A stretch of DNA of 64,000 nt. It comes from Subtercola sp. PAMC28395 (GTDB lineage Bacteria; Actinomycetota; Actinomycetes; Actinomycetales; Microbacteriaceae). The notes beneath the pieces are model-generated. The model was not told the origin of the DNA, did no database searches, and saw only the letters and a list, made by a program, of their open reading frames with translations. The DNA lies in contig NZ_CP076547.1 of NCBI RefSeq assembly GCF_018889995.1, positions 2,790,001-2,854,000 on the forward strand, written 5' to 3'. Position numbers and translations under genes: made by a program. Of the stretch, positions 1 through 9,166 are shown one piece after another; within the stretch, counting starts at the first letter, position 1, and each line of letters starts with the position of its first letter.

Positions 1-286
1 TGCCGGTCGAGGCGCAGATGACGGCCTTCGCGCCGTGCTCGACGGCCTTCGAGATCGCCATCGTCATTCCGCGATCTTTGAAGGAGCCGGTGGGGTTCAT
101 GCCCTCGAACTTGACCCAGACCTTCGCACCCGTGCGCGCGGAGAGTGCCGGGGCGGGAATGAGCGGCGTGCCTCCCTCACCGAGCGTGATGATCGGCGTC
201 GCCTCGCTGATGTTGAGGCGGTCGGCGTATTCGTGCAACACGCCCCTCCACTGACGGGACGGGATGCGGTTACTGTTCGAAGACAC
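1..286 (-). CDS. thrC: Threonine synthase, N-terminal part (runs off the window)
   Basis: The enzyme converts O-phosphohomoserine to threonine with PLP. Only the first 95 codons are present. Visible family features are the opening [12 protein letters not shown], the loop [14 protein letters not shown] and [15 protein letters not shown], whose lysine is the expected PLP-binding residue. The start is a GTG at 286, preceded by GAAGGAA. The GTG shares one base with the hom stop codon (TAGTG), so translation is probably coupled to hom. It is the last visible gene of the minus-strand lysA-hom-thrC operon. The 3' end lies outside the window. Confidence 0.93.
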   Translation of the reverse strand, partial: MSSNSNRIPSRQWRGVLHEYADRLNISEATPIITLGEGGTPLIPAPALSARTGAKVWVKFEGMNPTGSFKDRGMTMAISKAVEHGAKAVICASTG

Positions 287-1647
287 TAGTTTCCTTCAAC
301 TCTCATAACGGACTGCACGCTGGTGACAGCGGCATGGGTGGCCAGGTCGTCGACCGTTGCAGACAGCGCCGCCTCGGTGGACTCATGGGTCACAATGACA
401 AGGGTAGCGGTGAGCGGGCCGGCACCCGGTACGACGGCGAGCGTGCCTGCGCCCTCGACGCTGCCGTCTCGTCGTGAACCGACGGACTGCTGCACGGCCT
501 CGACAGACACGTCGTGTTCGCTGAACAATCCCGCGATCCGAGCCAGAACGCCCGGCTCATCGACGACTTCGAGCGTGATCTGGTAGCGCGTCAGCACCTT
601 GCCGATCTGCACGAACGGCAGGTGCGCTGTCAGCGATTCGGCGACACCCGGGCCACCGGCGACGTGGCGCCGTGCAGCAGAAACCAGGTCTCCGAGCACT
701 GCGGATGCTGTTTCCAACCCGCCCGCTCCGGCACCGTAGAACATCAGGTCTCCGGCGGCCTCTGCTTCGACGAACACCGCGTTCTTCGCGCCGTGCACGG
801 CAGCGAGGGGGTGGAGGCGCGAGACAAGCGCCGGGTGAACCCGCGCCGAGATCCCCTCTTCGCCCGTCAGCGGGTCAGTAACCCGCTCGCAGATGGCAAG
901 CAGCTTGACCACGTATCCCGAACGGCGCGCCTGCTCTACGAGAGCGGGAGTCACACCCGTGATCCCCTCTCGATGCACGGCCTCGACCGGTACGGCGCTG
1001 TGAAATGCCAGGCGTGCCAGGATCGCGGCCTTCTGGGCTGCATCGTAACCTTCGATGTCAGCCGTAGGGTCAGACTCTGCATACCCGAGCTCGGTCGCAA
1101 TGGCGAGCGCCGACTCCAGGCTGTCTCCCTCGACATCCATCCGGTCGAGAATGAAGTTGGTCGTACCGTTGACGATTCCGAGGATCCTCTTGACCCTGTC
1201 TCCGGCAAGACTGTCGCGAAGCGGCCGGATGATCGGGATCGCCCCGCCGGCGGCAGCCTCGTAGTACAGCTGCGCACCCACCTGCTCCGCGGCTTCGAAC
1301 AGTTCGGTGCCGTGCAGTGCGAGCAGCGCCTTGTTGCCCGTGACGACGTCTGCCCCGGAGTGCAGCGCCTGCAGGATGTACGTGCGCGCGGGTTCGATCC
1401 CGCCCATCAGCTCGATCACGATGTCGGCAGAGAGAATCAGAGACTCCGCGTCGGTCGTGTACAGCTCCTGTGGCAGCTCCACGTCGCGTTGTGCGTCGAT
1501 GTCGCGAACGGCAATGCCGACCAGTTCGAGGCCGGCGCCGACCCGGGAAGCGAGCTCGTCGCCGTGCTCGAGCAGCAGCTGCGCCACGCGTGAACCGACA
1601 CTGCCCGCTCCGAGCAGGGCGATCTTGAGGTTGCGGTATTCGATCAT
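286..1647 (-). CDS. hom: Homoserine dehydrogenase with C-terminal ACT domain
   Basis: A 453-residue NAD(P)-dependent enzyme that reduces aspartate semialdehyde to homoserine, the branch point to threonine and methionine. The Rossmann motif GAGSVGS is at residues 13-19, GNKALLA lies near residue 105, and the catalytic-region motif [12 protein letters not shown] contains the conserved Asp and Lys. A C-terminal ACT domain (about 357-440, [19 protein letters not shown]) fits feedback control by threonine, as known for this class. The start ATG overlaps the lysA stop by 4 nt (ATGA) and the stop overlaps thrC by 1 nt, so the three genes form one tightly coupled operon. Confidence 0.96.
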   Translation of the reverse strand: MIEYRNLKIALLGAGSVGSRVAQLLLEHGDELASRVGAGLELVGIAVRDIDAQRDVELPQELYTTDAESLILSADIVIELMGGIEPARTYILQALHSGADVVTGNKALLALHGTELFEAAEQVGAQLYYEAAAGGAIPIIRPLRDSLAGDRVKRILGIVNGTTNFILDRMDVEGDSLESALAIATELGYAESDPTADIEGYDAAQKAAILARLAFHSAVPVEAVHREGITGVTPALVEQARRSGYVVKLLAICERVTDPLTGEEGISARVHPALVSRLHPLAAVHGAKNAVFVEAEAAGDLMFYGAGAGGLETASAVLGDLVSAARRHVAGGPGVAESLTAHLPFVQIGKVLTRYQITLEVVDEPGVLARIAGLFSEHDVSVEAVQQSVGSRRDGSVEGAGTLAVVPGAGPLTATLVIVTHESTEAALSATVDDLATHAAVTSVQSVMRVEGN

Positions 1648-3164
1648 GATGCTTTCTCGGAGGTGGGGGAAAAGACTGGCGGATGCTCGGCGACCGTCTG
1701 CGCCTTGCGCGTGCCCCGCGCGATTCCCGGGTCGCGTGCCAGAAGATCATCGACGGTCTCACCGCGCATGATGAGCCGGGCCGAGCCGTCGACCACGGCG
1801 ACGACCGGGGGCCTGCCCAGGAAGTTGTAATTGCTCGACAGCGACCAACAGTACGCACCGGTGGCGGGCACCGCGAGCAGGTCGCCGGGCGTCACATCGC
1901 CCGGAAGGTAGTCGGAGTAGACGACGATGTCGCCGCTCTCGCAGTGTTTGCCGGCGACCCGCACCAGGGCGGGATCGGCGTCGGATCGCCTGTTGGCGAG
2001 GCGAACGCTGTAGTCCGCGCCGTAGAGGGCGGGCCTGGCGTTGTCACTCATGCCGCCGTCGACGCTCACGTACGTGCGGATGGCTGTGGCCGGACTCGCG
2101 TCGTCTGGAGCCGTGTCGAGCGCACCCTCGACGTCATCGATCTCCGTTCCGACCGTCACGACGACCGGTTTGACCGTACCCACCGTGTACAGCGTCGCTG
2201 TCGAGGGGCCGATGATAACGCGACCGGGCTCGAACGCGAGGTGCGGCACCTCTATCTGCAGCCGCTCGCATTCCGCCCCGACGATGTCAGCGATCTGGGC
2301 GGCGAGTTCGGCGACCGGAGTAGGGTCGTCTGCGGTCGTGTAGGCGATGCCGAATCCGCCGCCGAGGTTGAGCTCCGGAATCTCTCCGCCGGCCAGGAGC
2401 TCGGCGTGCACGGCCAGTAACCGTGCGGCTGACTCGGAGAAACCACCCGAACCGAAGATCTGAGAGCCGATGTGGCAGTGCAGCCCCAGGAACCGCAGTT
2501 CGGGGTGTGACCGGATCGTTGCCACGAGCCTCGGCGCATCGCCGAGCGAGACTCCGAACTTCTGGTCTTCGTGGGCGGTGGCCAGAAAATCGTGGGTGTG
2601 CGCGTGGACTCCGCTGTTCACCCGGAGACGCACTGCCTGGGTTCTACCGTGCGCGGCAGCTGCCGCAGCGACGCGCTCGATCTCGATCTCACTGTCGATC
2701 ACGATCGCGCCCACGCCGTGCTCGACGGCACTGTCGATCTCGGGGAGGGACTTGTTGTTGCCGTGGTAGCCGACGTGGGCCGGGTCGACGCCGGCGGCCA
2801 GCGCGACCGCGAACTCGCCCGCGCTGCAGACATCGATGCTCAGGCCCTCGGCGATCATCCATTCGCCGACGGCGGAGCAGAGGAACGCCTTGCCGGCGTA
2901 GTAGACGGTGACGCCGGTGCCGATGCGCGCGAACTCCCGCTCGAAGGCCTCACGCAGCCCGCGGGCCCGTGATCGAGCGTCGGCTTCGTCGACGACGTAG
3001 AGGGGAGTACCGAACTGCTCGGCCAGGGATGAGGCCGTCACTCCCCCGATACACAGTTCACCCCCGCCATTGCGCCCCGAATTCTGTGACCAGACCGCGC
3101 GGGCGATGTCGTTGGCGTCGTCTGGCACAGCGAGCCACGACGGTGCGAGCGGGTTGGCAGACAT
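1644..3164 (-). CDS. lysA: Diaminopimelate decarboxylase
   Basis: A 506-residue PLP enzyme making L-lysine from meso-diaminopimelate. Visible motifs are VYYAGKAFLC (PLP lysine), GLHCHIGSQI, the glycine-rich NLGGGFGIAY, FEPGRVI, and KHCESGD with the active-site Cys supplied by the partner subunit. It is longer than the enterobacterial enzyme because of an N-terminal extension of about 45 residues, which is usual in actinobacteria. It is first in the lysA-hom-thrC operon. Upstream on the minus strand, TAGGAT (3261-3266) could be a -10 element giving a leader of about 90 nt. In related genomes argS sits directly upstream; here two unrelated genes separate them. Confidence 0.95.
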   Translation of the reverse strand: MSANPLAPSWLAVPDDANDIARAVWSQNSGRNGGGELCIGGVTASSLAEQFGTPLYVVDEADARSRARGLREAFEREFARIGTGVTVYYAGKAFLCSAVGEWMIAEGLSIDVCSAGEFAVALAAGVDPAHVGYHGNNKSLPEIDSAVEHGVGAIVIDSEIEIERVAAAAAAHGRTQAVRLRVNSGVHAHTHDFLATAHEDQKFGVSLGDAPRLVATIRSHPELRFLGLHCHIGSQIFGSGGFSESAARLLAVHAELLAGGEIPELNLGGGFGIAYTTADDPTPVAELAAQIADIVGAECERLQIEVPHLAFEPGRVIIGPSTATLYTVGTVKPVVVTVGTEIDDVEGALDTAPDDASPATAIRTYVSVDGGMSDNARPALYGADYSVRLANRRSDADPALVRVAGKHCESGDIVVYSDYLPGDVTPGDLLAVPATGAYCWSLSSNYNFLGRPPVVAVVDGSARLIMRGETVDDLLARDPGIARGTRKAQTVAEHPPVFSPTSEKAS

Positions 3165-3324
3165 CGGGTAGACCTTTGGAGGGAGAGCGACCGCGGGCGG
3201 ATTCGCAGGATGGAGGGGCGAGCGAACCCGGATTGGTTCCTGAAGCCGTCGACAGCGAAAATCCTACCCGACATCGGCACAAGCGCGAGTGACTTCGGGG
3301 CCACACGGTACTGAGTATTCCTCT

Positions 3325-3340
3325 ATGCTTGCCTAAGCAT
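3325..3340. promoter_or_regulatory. Short perfect palindrome upstream of the DUF4333 lipoprotein
   Basis: ATGCTT-gcct-AAGCAT is a perfect 6-bp inverted repeat located 22 bp before the lipoprotein ATG and just before its GGAGG ribosome-binding site (about 3352-3356). The size and position suit an operator overlapping a promoter. It does not match a regulator box that I recognise. Confidence 0.3.
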
Positions 3341-3362
3341 TTGTCACTTATGGAGGTCTCTC

Positions 3363-3701
3363 ATGCGCATCATCAACTCGAATCGGCTCGTTCTCACCGC
3401 TCTGCTGGCAACGAGCGTGGGGCTCGGGCTCACAGCCTGCTCCTTCTCAGCGAACCCGGCGGTGTCGTCGGCGGACTTCGCCAAGAACGTCAAGACCTCG
3501 CTCGACAAACAGAGTGGGCTCAGCACGACGGTCGATTGCGGGAGCAAAGACATCGACCTGACCGAGTCGGCTGTCGTGCATTGCGATGTCGTCGGCGCCG
3601 ACTCCCCCGACCAGCACTACGACGCGGCCGTCACCATCTCGGGCATCAAGGGCGGCGCCTACGACATCGCAGTGAAGGTGGCCGACCAGCCCAAGCCATG
3701 A
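3363..3701 (+). CDS. DUF4333-like small lipoprotein
   Basis: A 112-residue protein with a lipoprotein signal: basic N-terminus, hydrophobic stretch, then a lipobox around residue 21 (GLTACS), so it should be anchored to the outer face of the membrane. The mature part is 85-90 residues with two cysteines (VDCGS, VHCDVV) about 20 residues apart, the spacing seen in DUF4333 proteins, where they can form a disulfide. The start has a strong GGAGG site. It lies opposite to and between lysA and the LmeA-like gene. The function of the family is unknown; the assignment rests on layout and cysteines only. Confidence 0.75.
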   Translation: MRIINSNRLVLTALLATSVGLGLTACSFSANPAVSSADFAKNVKTSLDKQSGLSTTVDCGSKDIDLTESAVVHCDVVGADSPDQHYDAAVTISGIKGGAYDIAVKVADQPKP

Positions 3702-3724
3702 TCGATGCTGGCCGGCAGGGCTCG

Positions 3725-3837
3725 CTGTCAGTGCTTGCTATCAGTGCTTGCTATCAGTGCTTGCTGTCAGCGCAGACCTGTCAGTGCTGGCCGGCAGTGC
3801 TTGGCGCCAGTAATTGCTGTCAGCGCTGACCCGTCAG
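3725..3837. repeat. Degenerate 13-bp tandem repeat array ending on the LmeA-like stop codon
   Basis: About eight imperfect copies of a 13-bp unit of the form CTRTCAGTGCTTG run head to tail. The first three are almost identical and later copies drift (CTGTCAGCGCAGA, CCGGCAGTGCTTG). The array fills the convergent gap between the lipoprotein and the LmeA-like gene and overlaps the stop codon of the latter (TCA at 3834-3836 on the plus strand). On the minus strand the unit carries CTGA. Confidence 0.85.
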
Positions 3838-4565
3838 TCGCACGAGCCTGTCTGCTTGAGGGCATCCTCTGTCAACACCAGGTCGGTAGCCGAGAGGTCG
3901 ACCGCGACGGAGCCGACCGACGGAGTGATCGCCGTGACCTGCATCGATTTCGGCAGGTACTGGGCCACGCAGATCGAGATGGGCTTCGAGACGATCGTCT
4001 TCAACGCGCCGCCGACGTCGAGTGAGGCCGAACCGGCCGAGAGCGTGGCACCGGTGGGGGTCAGCTGCACCGTGCCGCCCACTGGCTGTGCCGTGGCCGT
4101 TGCGTCATACCCGAGCGTGAGGCCGAAAAGCTGGAATGAGCCCTGGTAGCCGACGGTTCCGTCGGCCAGCACGATCTCACTCGACCCGGGAATGCTCAGG
4201 AAGGAGTTGACCGCCTCCTGGTCGAGGGTCAGGGTGCCGGATGCCCGGGGAATCGGTTTCGTCTGGTCGGTCGACACGTCGTGGGCCACCACGTGCGCCT
4301 TCAGCGGCACCCCGTTCACCGTGAGATTGTCACTGTTGAGCGTCACCTCGCTGAACGACCCCGAGGCGTACTGTGCGAGGAACGAGCCTCCGCCGATCTG
4401 GACCGAGACGTCACCCGTCACGTTCGAGGGGAGATTCTTGACGATAGCGGTGCGAATCTGGCCCTCGGCGAAGGCTTTCAGCCCGAAATCTGCCACGACG
4501 ACAACTCCTCCGAGAATCACGGATGCAGCCACCACGATGGCAATGACCCTGTTTCGTCTCTTCAT
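3834..4565 (-). CDS. LmeA/DUF2993 family phospholipid-binding protein
   Basis: A 243-residue protein from the ATG at 4565. A signal-anchor of about 20 hydrophobic residues follows MKRRNR, then a beta-rich domain beginning FAEGQIRTAIVKNLP. This pattern, with an amphipathic segment followed by repeated strands and a conserved S..I.IPG-like core (NSFLSIPGSSEIVLADGTV), is that of DUF2993 proteins; mycobacterial LmeA binds phospholipids and affects lipomannan elongation. An upstream in-frame start would add 30 residues, but those would precede the membrane anchor with no family likeness. A periplasmic-side lipid-binding role is inferred. Confidence 0.75.
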   Translation of the reverse strand: MKRRNRVIAIVVAASVILGGVVVVADFGLKAFAEGQIRTAIVKNLPSNVTGDVSVQIGGGSFLAQYASGSFSEVTLNSDNLTVNGVPLKAHVVAHDVSTDQTKPIPRASGTLTLDQEAVNSFLSIPGSSEIVLADGTVGYQGSFQLFGLTLGYDATATAQPVGGTVQLTPTGATLSAGSASLDVGGALKTIVSKPISICVAQYLPKSMQVTAITPSVGSVAVDLSATDLVLTEDALKQTGSCD

Positions 4566-4672
4566 TTCTTCATTCTGGCCGTGATCTGCTGTTCGCTCAC
4601 GGGGAGATGCTGCATACTCGCTGAAAGTTTTCTGTGCGAGGCGCAGCCGCTCCACCGCCTCAGCGACAGGGT

Positions 4673-4711
4673 GACTCAGCGGCTCAGCGACTCAGCGGCT
4701 CGGCGACTCAC
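4673..4711. repeat. 16-bp tandem repeat on the argS stop codon
   Basis: Two full copies and part of a third of a 16-bp unit (GACTCAGCGGCTCAGC, then GACTCAGCGGCTCGGC, then GACTCAC). The array includes the argS stop codon (TCA at 4708-4710) and extends downstream of the gene. Read on the minus strand it reiterates CTGAG and TGAGTC. Confidence 0.8.
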
Positions 4712-6444
4712 ATACGGTCGGGAGCAGAAACTCCGAGCAGGCTCAGCCCGTTGCGAATGACCTGGCCGGTGGCGTCGTTCAGCCAGAGGCGGGTGCGGTG
4801 CAGGTCGGTGACCGGTTCGTCACCGAGCGGCAGCACGCGGCACGAGGCGTACCAGCGGTGATAGTGGCCGGCAACCTCTTCGAGATACCGCGCCACGCGG
4901 TGCGGTTCGCGAAGCTCGGCCGCCTGCGACACGATCCTGGGCAGCTCCTGAAGTGAACCGAGCAACTCGGTCTCGGTCTCGTGTGTGAGCAAAGACGGCT
5001 CGAAAGCGCTGCGGTCGACCCCGGCGGCAGCGGCGTTCTTGGCGACCGAGCGGGTGCGCGAGTGGGCGTACTGCACGTAGAACACCGGGTTGTCATTGGT
5101 GCGCTCGCGCAGCTTCTCGCCGTCGAGCGACAACGGTGAGTCAGCAGGGAATCGTGCCAGGGAGTACCGCAGGGCATCCGCACCCACCCAGCCGAGCAGG
5201 TCGTCGAGCTCGATGATGTTGCCGGCGCGTTTGGAGAGCTTCGCTCCGTTGAGGTTGACCAGCTGGCCGATGAGGATCTTGATGTTGACGTCGGGGTCAT
5301 CACCGGCGGCGGCGGCAAGCGCCTTGAGCCGGCCGACATACCCGTGGTGGTCGGCACCGAGCAGGTAGATCTTCTCGGTGAACCCGCGGTCTTTCTTGTT
5401 GAGGTAGTAGGCGGCATCGGCGGCGAAATAGGTAACGATGCCGTTGCCGCGCGTGAGCACCCGGTCTTTGTCGTCACCGAAGTCGGTGGTGCGCACCCAG
5501 ACGGCATCGTCTTTCTCGTAGACGTGCCCCTGCTGGGCGAGGCGAACGGCAGCCTGCTCGATGAGGCTCGTGCCCGTGGCGGGGTCGGTCTCGTGCAGCG
5601 TGCGCTCAGAGAAGAAGACGTCGAAGTGAACGTTGAAATTCTCGAGCGACTGCTTGATCTCTTCGAGTTGCTGCAGGTAGCCGAGGTCGCGTGCGACGGC
5701 GATCGCCTCGGCATCGGGCAGCTCGAGGAGGTCGGGAACCTGGGCGAGCACCTTCGCCGCCAGCTCTTGGATGTACTCCCCCGGGTAACCGCCCTCTGGC
5801 GTCGGCTGGCCCTTCGCTGCGGCCAGCACAGAGGCGCCGAAGTTGTCCATCTGGTTGCCCGCGTCATTAATGTAGTACTCGGTGGTGACCTCGGCACCGG
5901 ATGCGCTCAGCACCCGGGCAATGGCGTCACCGAGAGCGGCCCAGCGGGTGTGCCCGAGGTGCAGCGGGCCCGTCGGGTTGGCTGAAACGAACTCCATATT
6001 GACGCTGAGGCCGTCGAGCACGTTCGTGTGGCCGTAGCTGTCGCCCTGCTCGAGAATCGTGCGCACGATCTCGCCCGCGGCCGCCGTCTCGAAGGTGATG
6101 TTGATGAAGCCGGGGCCCGCGATGTCGACCTTGGCGATGCCGTCGATGGCCTCGATCGCGGGGGCGAGTTCGGCTGCGAGCGCACGCGGATTCGTACCGA
6201 GCGACTTGGCGAGCTTCATGGCGATGTTCGTGGTCCAGTCGCCGTGGTCGCGGTTACGCGGGCGTTCGACGAGAACGTCGGCCACAGTGATGGTGGGCAG
6301 CGACGCGAGCGGGGCTTCGGCGTTCTCGGCGGTGGCCTCTGCCGCAGCATCCACTCGCTGCTTCTCGATGGCGCGTCGCTCGATGTTCGCGGTCACGATG
6401 TCGAACAGAGCGCTGGAGAGGTCTTCGGGAGTCACGGGCATCAA
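4708..6444 (-). CDS. argS: Arginyl-tRNA synthetase
   Basis: A 578-residue class I synthetase that charges tRNA-Arg. The HIGH-type signature is HLGH at residues 162-165 (in [16 protein letters not shown]), and the KMSKS-type loop appears as KLSKRAGN in the second half. The N-terminal additional domain and the C-terminal anticodon-binding helical domain ([12 protein letters not shown] onward) are both present, so the gene looks complete. Two adjacent ATGs (MMPV) leave a 3-nt doubt on the start. A large inverted repeat sits just upstream (6462-6523). Confidence 0.96.
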   Translation of the reverse strand: MMPVTPEDLSSALFDIVTANIERRAIEKQRVDAAAEATAENAEAPLASLPTITVADVLVERPRNRDHGDWTTNIAMKLAKSLGTNPRALAAELAPAIEAIDGIAKVDIAGPGFINITFETAAAGEIVRTILEQGDSYGHTNVLDGLSVNMEFVSANPTGPLHLGHTRWAALGDAIARVLSASGAEVTTEYYINDAGNQMDNFGASVLAAAKGQPTPEGGYPGEYIQELAAKVLAQVPDLLELPDAEAIAVARDLGYLQQLEEIKQSLENFNVHFDVFFSERTLHETDPATGTSLIEQAAVRLAQQGHVYEKDDAVWVRTTDFGDDKDRVLTRGNGIVTYFAADAAYYLNKKDRGFTEKIYLLGADHHGYVGRLKALAAAAGDDPDVNIKILIGQLVNLNGAKLSKRAGNIIELDDLLGWVGADALRYSLARFPADSPLSLDGEKLRERTNDNPVFYVQYAHSRTRSVAKNAAAAGVDRSAFEPSLLTHETETELLGSLQELPRIVSQAAELREPHRVARYLEEVAGHYHRWYASCRVLPLGDEPVTDLHRTRLWLNDATGQVIRNGLSLLGVSAPDRM

Positions 6445-6461
6445 CTCTACCGAACGCGCCT

Positions 6462-6523
6462 GATCGACTTTCCCGGATGTGCTGTGATCAGCGCGGATTC
6501 CCGCACATACGGGAAAGTGGATC
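6462..6523. promoter_or_regulatory. Long inverted repeat between transglutaminase and argS
   Basis: Arms at 6462-6482 and 6503-6523 are 21 bp each and complementary except at two positions, with a 20-nt spacer. The left arm core is ACTTTCCCGGATGTGC and the right arm core is GCACATACGGGAAAGT. It begins 18 bp upstream of the argS start and ends 26 bp after the transglutaminase stop. It may terminate the upstream gene or be a paired operator in the argS promoter. No T-run follows, so a classic rho-independent terminator is not obvious. Confidence 0.7.
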
Positions 6524-6548
6524 GCTGAGGAGCGGAATGGCGGAGAAG

Positions 6549-7343
6549 TTAGTGGAGCTGCACGAGCTCACGGGTGTCGTCGAAGGGCAGCGTCTCTGCG
6601 GTCGCCGTCACCTCGAGCGCCGTCAGGGCAAGCCAGCCCCCGTGGTTGCTGAGGAAGGCGGTGTCTGCAGCGTCACGGCCGGTCGCAATGCGCACCAGGC
6701 TCTGGCGCGGTGCCAGCGCCGTCGCGTCGACCACATACCACTGGCCGTCCATGTAGGCCTCGGCCACCGCGTGGAAATCCATCGGGTCGAGCCCCGGTGC
6801 GTAGACCGAGACCAGCCGCGCAGGCACATCGAGCGCGCGCAGCAGGGCAACCACGAGGTGCGCGTAGTCGCGGCACACCCCCTGGCGTGAGAGCAGCGTA
6901 CGCACGGCGCCATCGGTCGGCAGGCTCGAACCCGGCACGTAACTCAGTTTGTCGCCCACCCACGAACTCACGCTGTCGAGCAGAAGCCGGCCCTTCAGAC
7001 CGCTGAACTCTGAGAGCGCGGTGGGCAGCAGAATGTCTGATTCGCAGTATCGACTCGGCCGAAGGTACGTGATGAGATCGTTCTTCGAAATCGGCATGGG
7101 GCCTGCATCACCGTCGACGACAGCCCGGTAGTTGAGGGTCAGTGTGCCTGCCTGCGCATCGAATTCGTGCAGCCGCGTTCCGTGCACGTCGAGCACGTCG
7201 ATCTGGGTCAGTGGATGCCCGTTGTAGAGGTACTCGACCGACTCACTGACCACGGTCGACCCTGCGGCGACTGCTATCGAGAAGACGAGGTTTGCGGGGG
7301 CGTCGATGACACATTCGATGTGGGCACTGACCGTTCTCTGCAT
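6549..7343 (-). CDS. Transglutaminase-like domain protein
   Basis: A 264-residue protein from the ATG at 7343. The N-terminal half is a beta-rich bacterial transglutaminase N-terminal-like region; the C-terminal half holds the transglutaminase/protease core with the Cys in [12 protein letters not shown], the His in [12 protein letters not shown] and the Asp in VVDATAL, so all three catalytic residues are present. There is no signal peptide or membrane segment, so it is probably cytoplasmic. Proteins of this type act as peptidases or amidases; the substrate here is unknown. A longer reading frame reaching toward the tRNA was rejected because its extra residues overlap the tRNA. Confidence 0.8.
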   Translation of the reverse strand: MQRTVSAHIECVIDAPANLVFSIAVAAGSTVVSESVEYLYNGHPLTQIDVLDVHGTRLHEFDAQAGTLTLNYRAVVDGDAGPMPISKNDLITYLRPSRYCESDILLPTALSEFSGLKGRLLLDSVSSWVGDKLSYVPGSSLPTDGAVRTLLSRQGVCRDYAHLVVALLRALDVPARLVSVYAPGLDPMDFHAVAEAYMDGQWYVVDATALAPRQSLVRIATGRDAADTAFLSNHGGWLALTALEVTATAETLPFDDTRELVQLH

Positions 7344-7407
7344 ACTCTCGATCCTGCCACGGATCGCACGGCCTAATTCTCGGTGATAGCCTAGACACCG
7401 CACTCCT

Positions 7408-7479
7408 GGCCCCATAGCTCAGGGGATAGAGCACTGCCCTCCGGAGGCAGGGGCCGCAGTTCGAATCTGCGTGGGGCCA
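7408..7479 (+). tRNA. tRNA-Arg (anticodon CCG)
   Basis: A complete cloverleaf can be drawn: acceptor GGCCCCA (7408-7414) pairs with TGGGGCC (7472-7478), D stem GCTC/GAGC, anticodon stem CTGCC/GGCAG with loop CTCCGGA (anticodon CCG), a 4-nt variable loop, T stem CGCAG/CTGCG with loop TTCGAAT, and discriminator A. CCA is not encoded. It is a likely integration site, because an integrase remnant starts 37 bp downstream. Confidence 0.95.
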
Positions 7480-7515
7480 CACCGCTACAACCCGCATAAA
7501 CGCTGGGATGCGGAG

Positions 7516-7758
7516 CTAAGCGGCTTCAGCGAACTTGCCCACAGGTTCACCATCTGGCAACGTTCTGGCAACATTCGATTTGAATATGGCCTGATCAAGC
7601 GCAAATGAAACGCTGTCGAGATCGGAATCGAACAGATCCGAGTACACGTCAAGCGTGACCGCGGCAGAAGCATGACCGAGCATGCGCTGAACGGCTTTCA
7701 CGTTGGCCCCAGCACTGATCGCCAGGCTTGCAGCCGTAGCCCAGGAGTCGTCGGTGAT
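7516..7758 (-). pseudogene. Degenerate C-terminal end of a tyrosine-type site-specific integrase
   Basis: The last 80 residues match the C-terminal part of actinophage/ICE integrases (AASLAISAGANVKAVQRMLG, then TLDVYSDLF with the presumed nucleophile Tyr). Where intact relatives have the catalytic HDLRHT box, this frame reads ITDDSWATAASL, so the Arg-His pair is lost, and no integrase-like sequence continues upstream. The remaining LGH and Tyr motifs are present. The fragment points back toward the adjacent tRNA-Arg, the usual position of an integrase gene next to its attachment site. It is best read as the inactive remnant of an integrated element. Confidence 0.8.
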
Positions 7759-8012
7759 CCGGTCGATCGAGGGGACGATGACATTGACGGCAGAGTGGAA
7801 CTCTTGATGTCCGATGAAGGCGAGCGTCATGAACGCGGCGAATTGCTCACCCCCTGTGTTTCGCGAAACGTGAGCCATCCGGACATGCTGGCACCGGAGC
7901 GATCAGATCCCGCGGAATGCTGATCACGGGTCGCGTTGGTATGGTCCTCCGGCATTTGGCTCATTCCAAACATTCAACGGCCGCTGCCGGGCCTATTGCC
8001 TATTCGGCTGAC

Positions 8013-8615
8013 CTACGTACCTGGGAGGTAGATGGGCTCCGCATCGTCCTTGCCTTCGAAGTTGAACCGGAGATTTGCCGTTGTAGACGTGTTCGCGTCG
8101 ACAGCGCCCGCAGACTGCGCGAGCGCGAGCACCTCCTTTTTCGGAGTCTCGTTCAGTTTCGTGCCGTCTCCGGTCAGAGCGAATCTCAGTTCTATTGTGC
8201 TTGCATATAGGGGAAGCGGGCCTGGCCACAGAAAAGTGAAAGCGATCTTCGTTCCGTTGATGCCCTGCGACACGTTGCTCCACCCCGTGGACGGCGACTC
8301 GAAAATTGGGGCGACGGGCAACAGCCCTGCACTATCAGTCGTGATCGTCACGGTGACGTCTCCGGTCGATGTGCCAGATCCGGTGGCCTGAACTGAAGTG
8401 GACATTCCCATTCCGGTTTTGTCACCTCCCGTCCAGAGATACCAGGCCGCCAAATGATTGAATACGAGCACGATGCCGTTGTTAGAAGCTCTGGCCGCAG
8501 GCGATGCCGCCGCGACGGCGATCACTGGTACCGCCCATGCCCCCGCCTTCAGCAGCTGACGACGTTGGAGACTCGGACCAGTTTCGCTGTCGGCACTGCC
8601 AATCTCGTCGCTCAT
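8013..8615 (-). CDS. Tat-type exported protein of unknown function
   Basis: A 200-residue protein starting at the ATG at 8615, with AGAAGG upstream. It has a twin-arginine signal (RRQLLKAG, then AWAVPVIAVAAASPAARAS) with a likely cleavage after ARA near residue 45. The mature domain of about 155 residues is rich in Thr, Ser and Gly with strand-like stretches (DVTVTITTDSAG, STIELRFALTG) and no cysteine, typical of secreted beta-sandwich proteins. I do not recognise a family. It stands alone between the integrase remnant and the SMI1-like fragment, in a locally less GC-rich stretch. Confidence 0.65.
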   Translation of the reverse strand: MSDEIGSADSETGPSLQRRQLLKAGAWAVPVIAVAAASPAARASNNGIVLVFNHLAAWYLWTGGDKTGMGMSTSVQATGSGTSTGDVTVTITTDSAGLLPVAPIFESPSTGWSNVSQGINGTKIAFTFLWPGPLPLYASTIELRFALTGDGTKLNETPKKEVLALAQSAGAVDANTSTTANLRFNFEGKDDAEPIYLPGT

Positions 8616-8748
8616 TGCCAACCTTCTCTGCTCAGAACTACCATGCTTCGCGGTATGCTATGGGGTCGTGTGGGCTTTCTGACATCGTAGCTGCCTAACC
8701 AGTACAATCTAATCCCCATGGCACAAGGTCCGACGTACGGTTGGCATC

Positions 8749-9069
8749 TCAGAACCACTCCTGATGCTGCTCTGGTGCGTGCACGCACGAAGCGAAATCG
8801 CGGGTCCAGCTCAGCCAACGGTGACCAGAATTCGATAGGCCGATGCGGTTCAGAGTGGTATCGCTTCGTCGATGTCGAGCCTGGGTCTGCTCCCGGGAAC
8901 TACGACGCCAATCGAACCAACCCTGACCGGTCAGCACAGCGAGCATGAGGAGTTCACGATGGTCCATGTCGAACACGAAACCGTACTCCGCCTCAAACGC
9001 TCCGAGCTGTTCCTCTGAGAGCCCCGGATCCAGAGGCACCTCTGCGATTCTGAAAAGGGTGATTGCCAT
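8749..9069 (-). pseudogene. SMI1/KNR4-like fragment, probably frameshifted
   Basis: The first 60 residues from the ATG at 9069 (RIAEVPLDPGLSEEQLGAFE, then AEYGFVFDMDHRELLMLA, then GWFDWRR) follow the start of actinobacterial SMI1/KNR4-superfamily proteins, where a helix leads to an FPxDHRELL motif and GWxDWR. After GWFDWRRSSREQTQ the frame loses likeness and turns basic and low-complexity. Another minus-strand frame over 8612-8818 carries a FWSPLAELDPR-like stretch that could be the displaced continuation. The family includes immunity proteins to polymorphic toxins. I treat this as a decayed gene; the frameshift position is not certain. Confidence 0.4.
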
Positions 9070-9166
9070 TTCGGCAGCCGTCGTCATGACGACGTCGTCT
9101 CATTGCGCTGGGCGCGACAAAATGCGTCCGGTTGTCGGGTCAAGCGTCGAGCAGGAGACTAGAACC

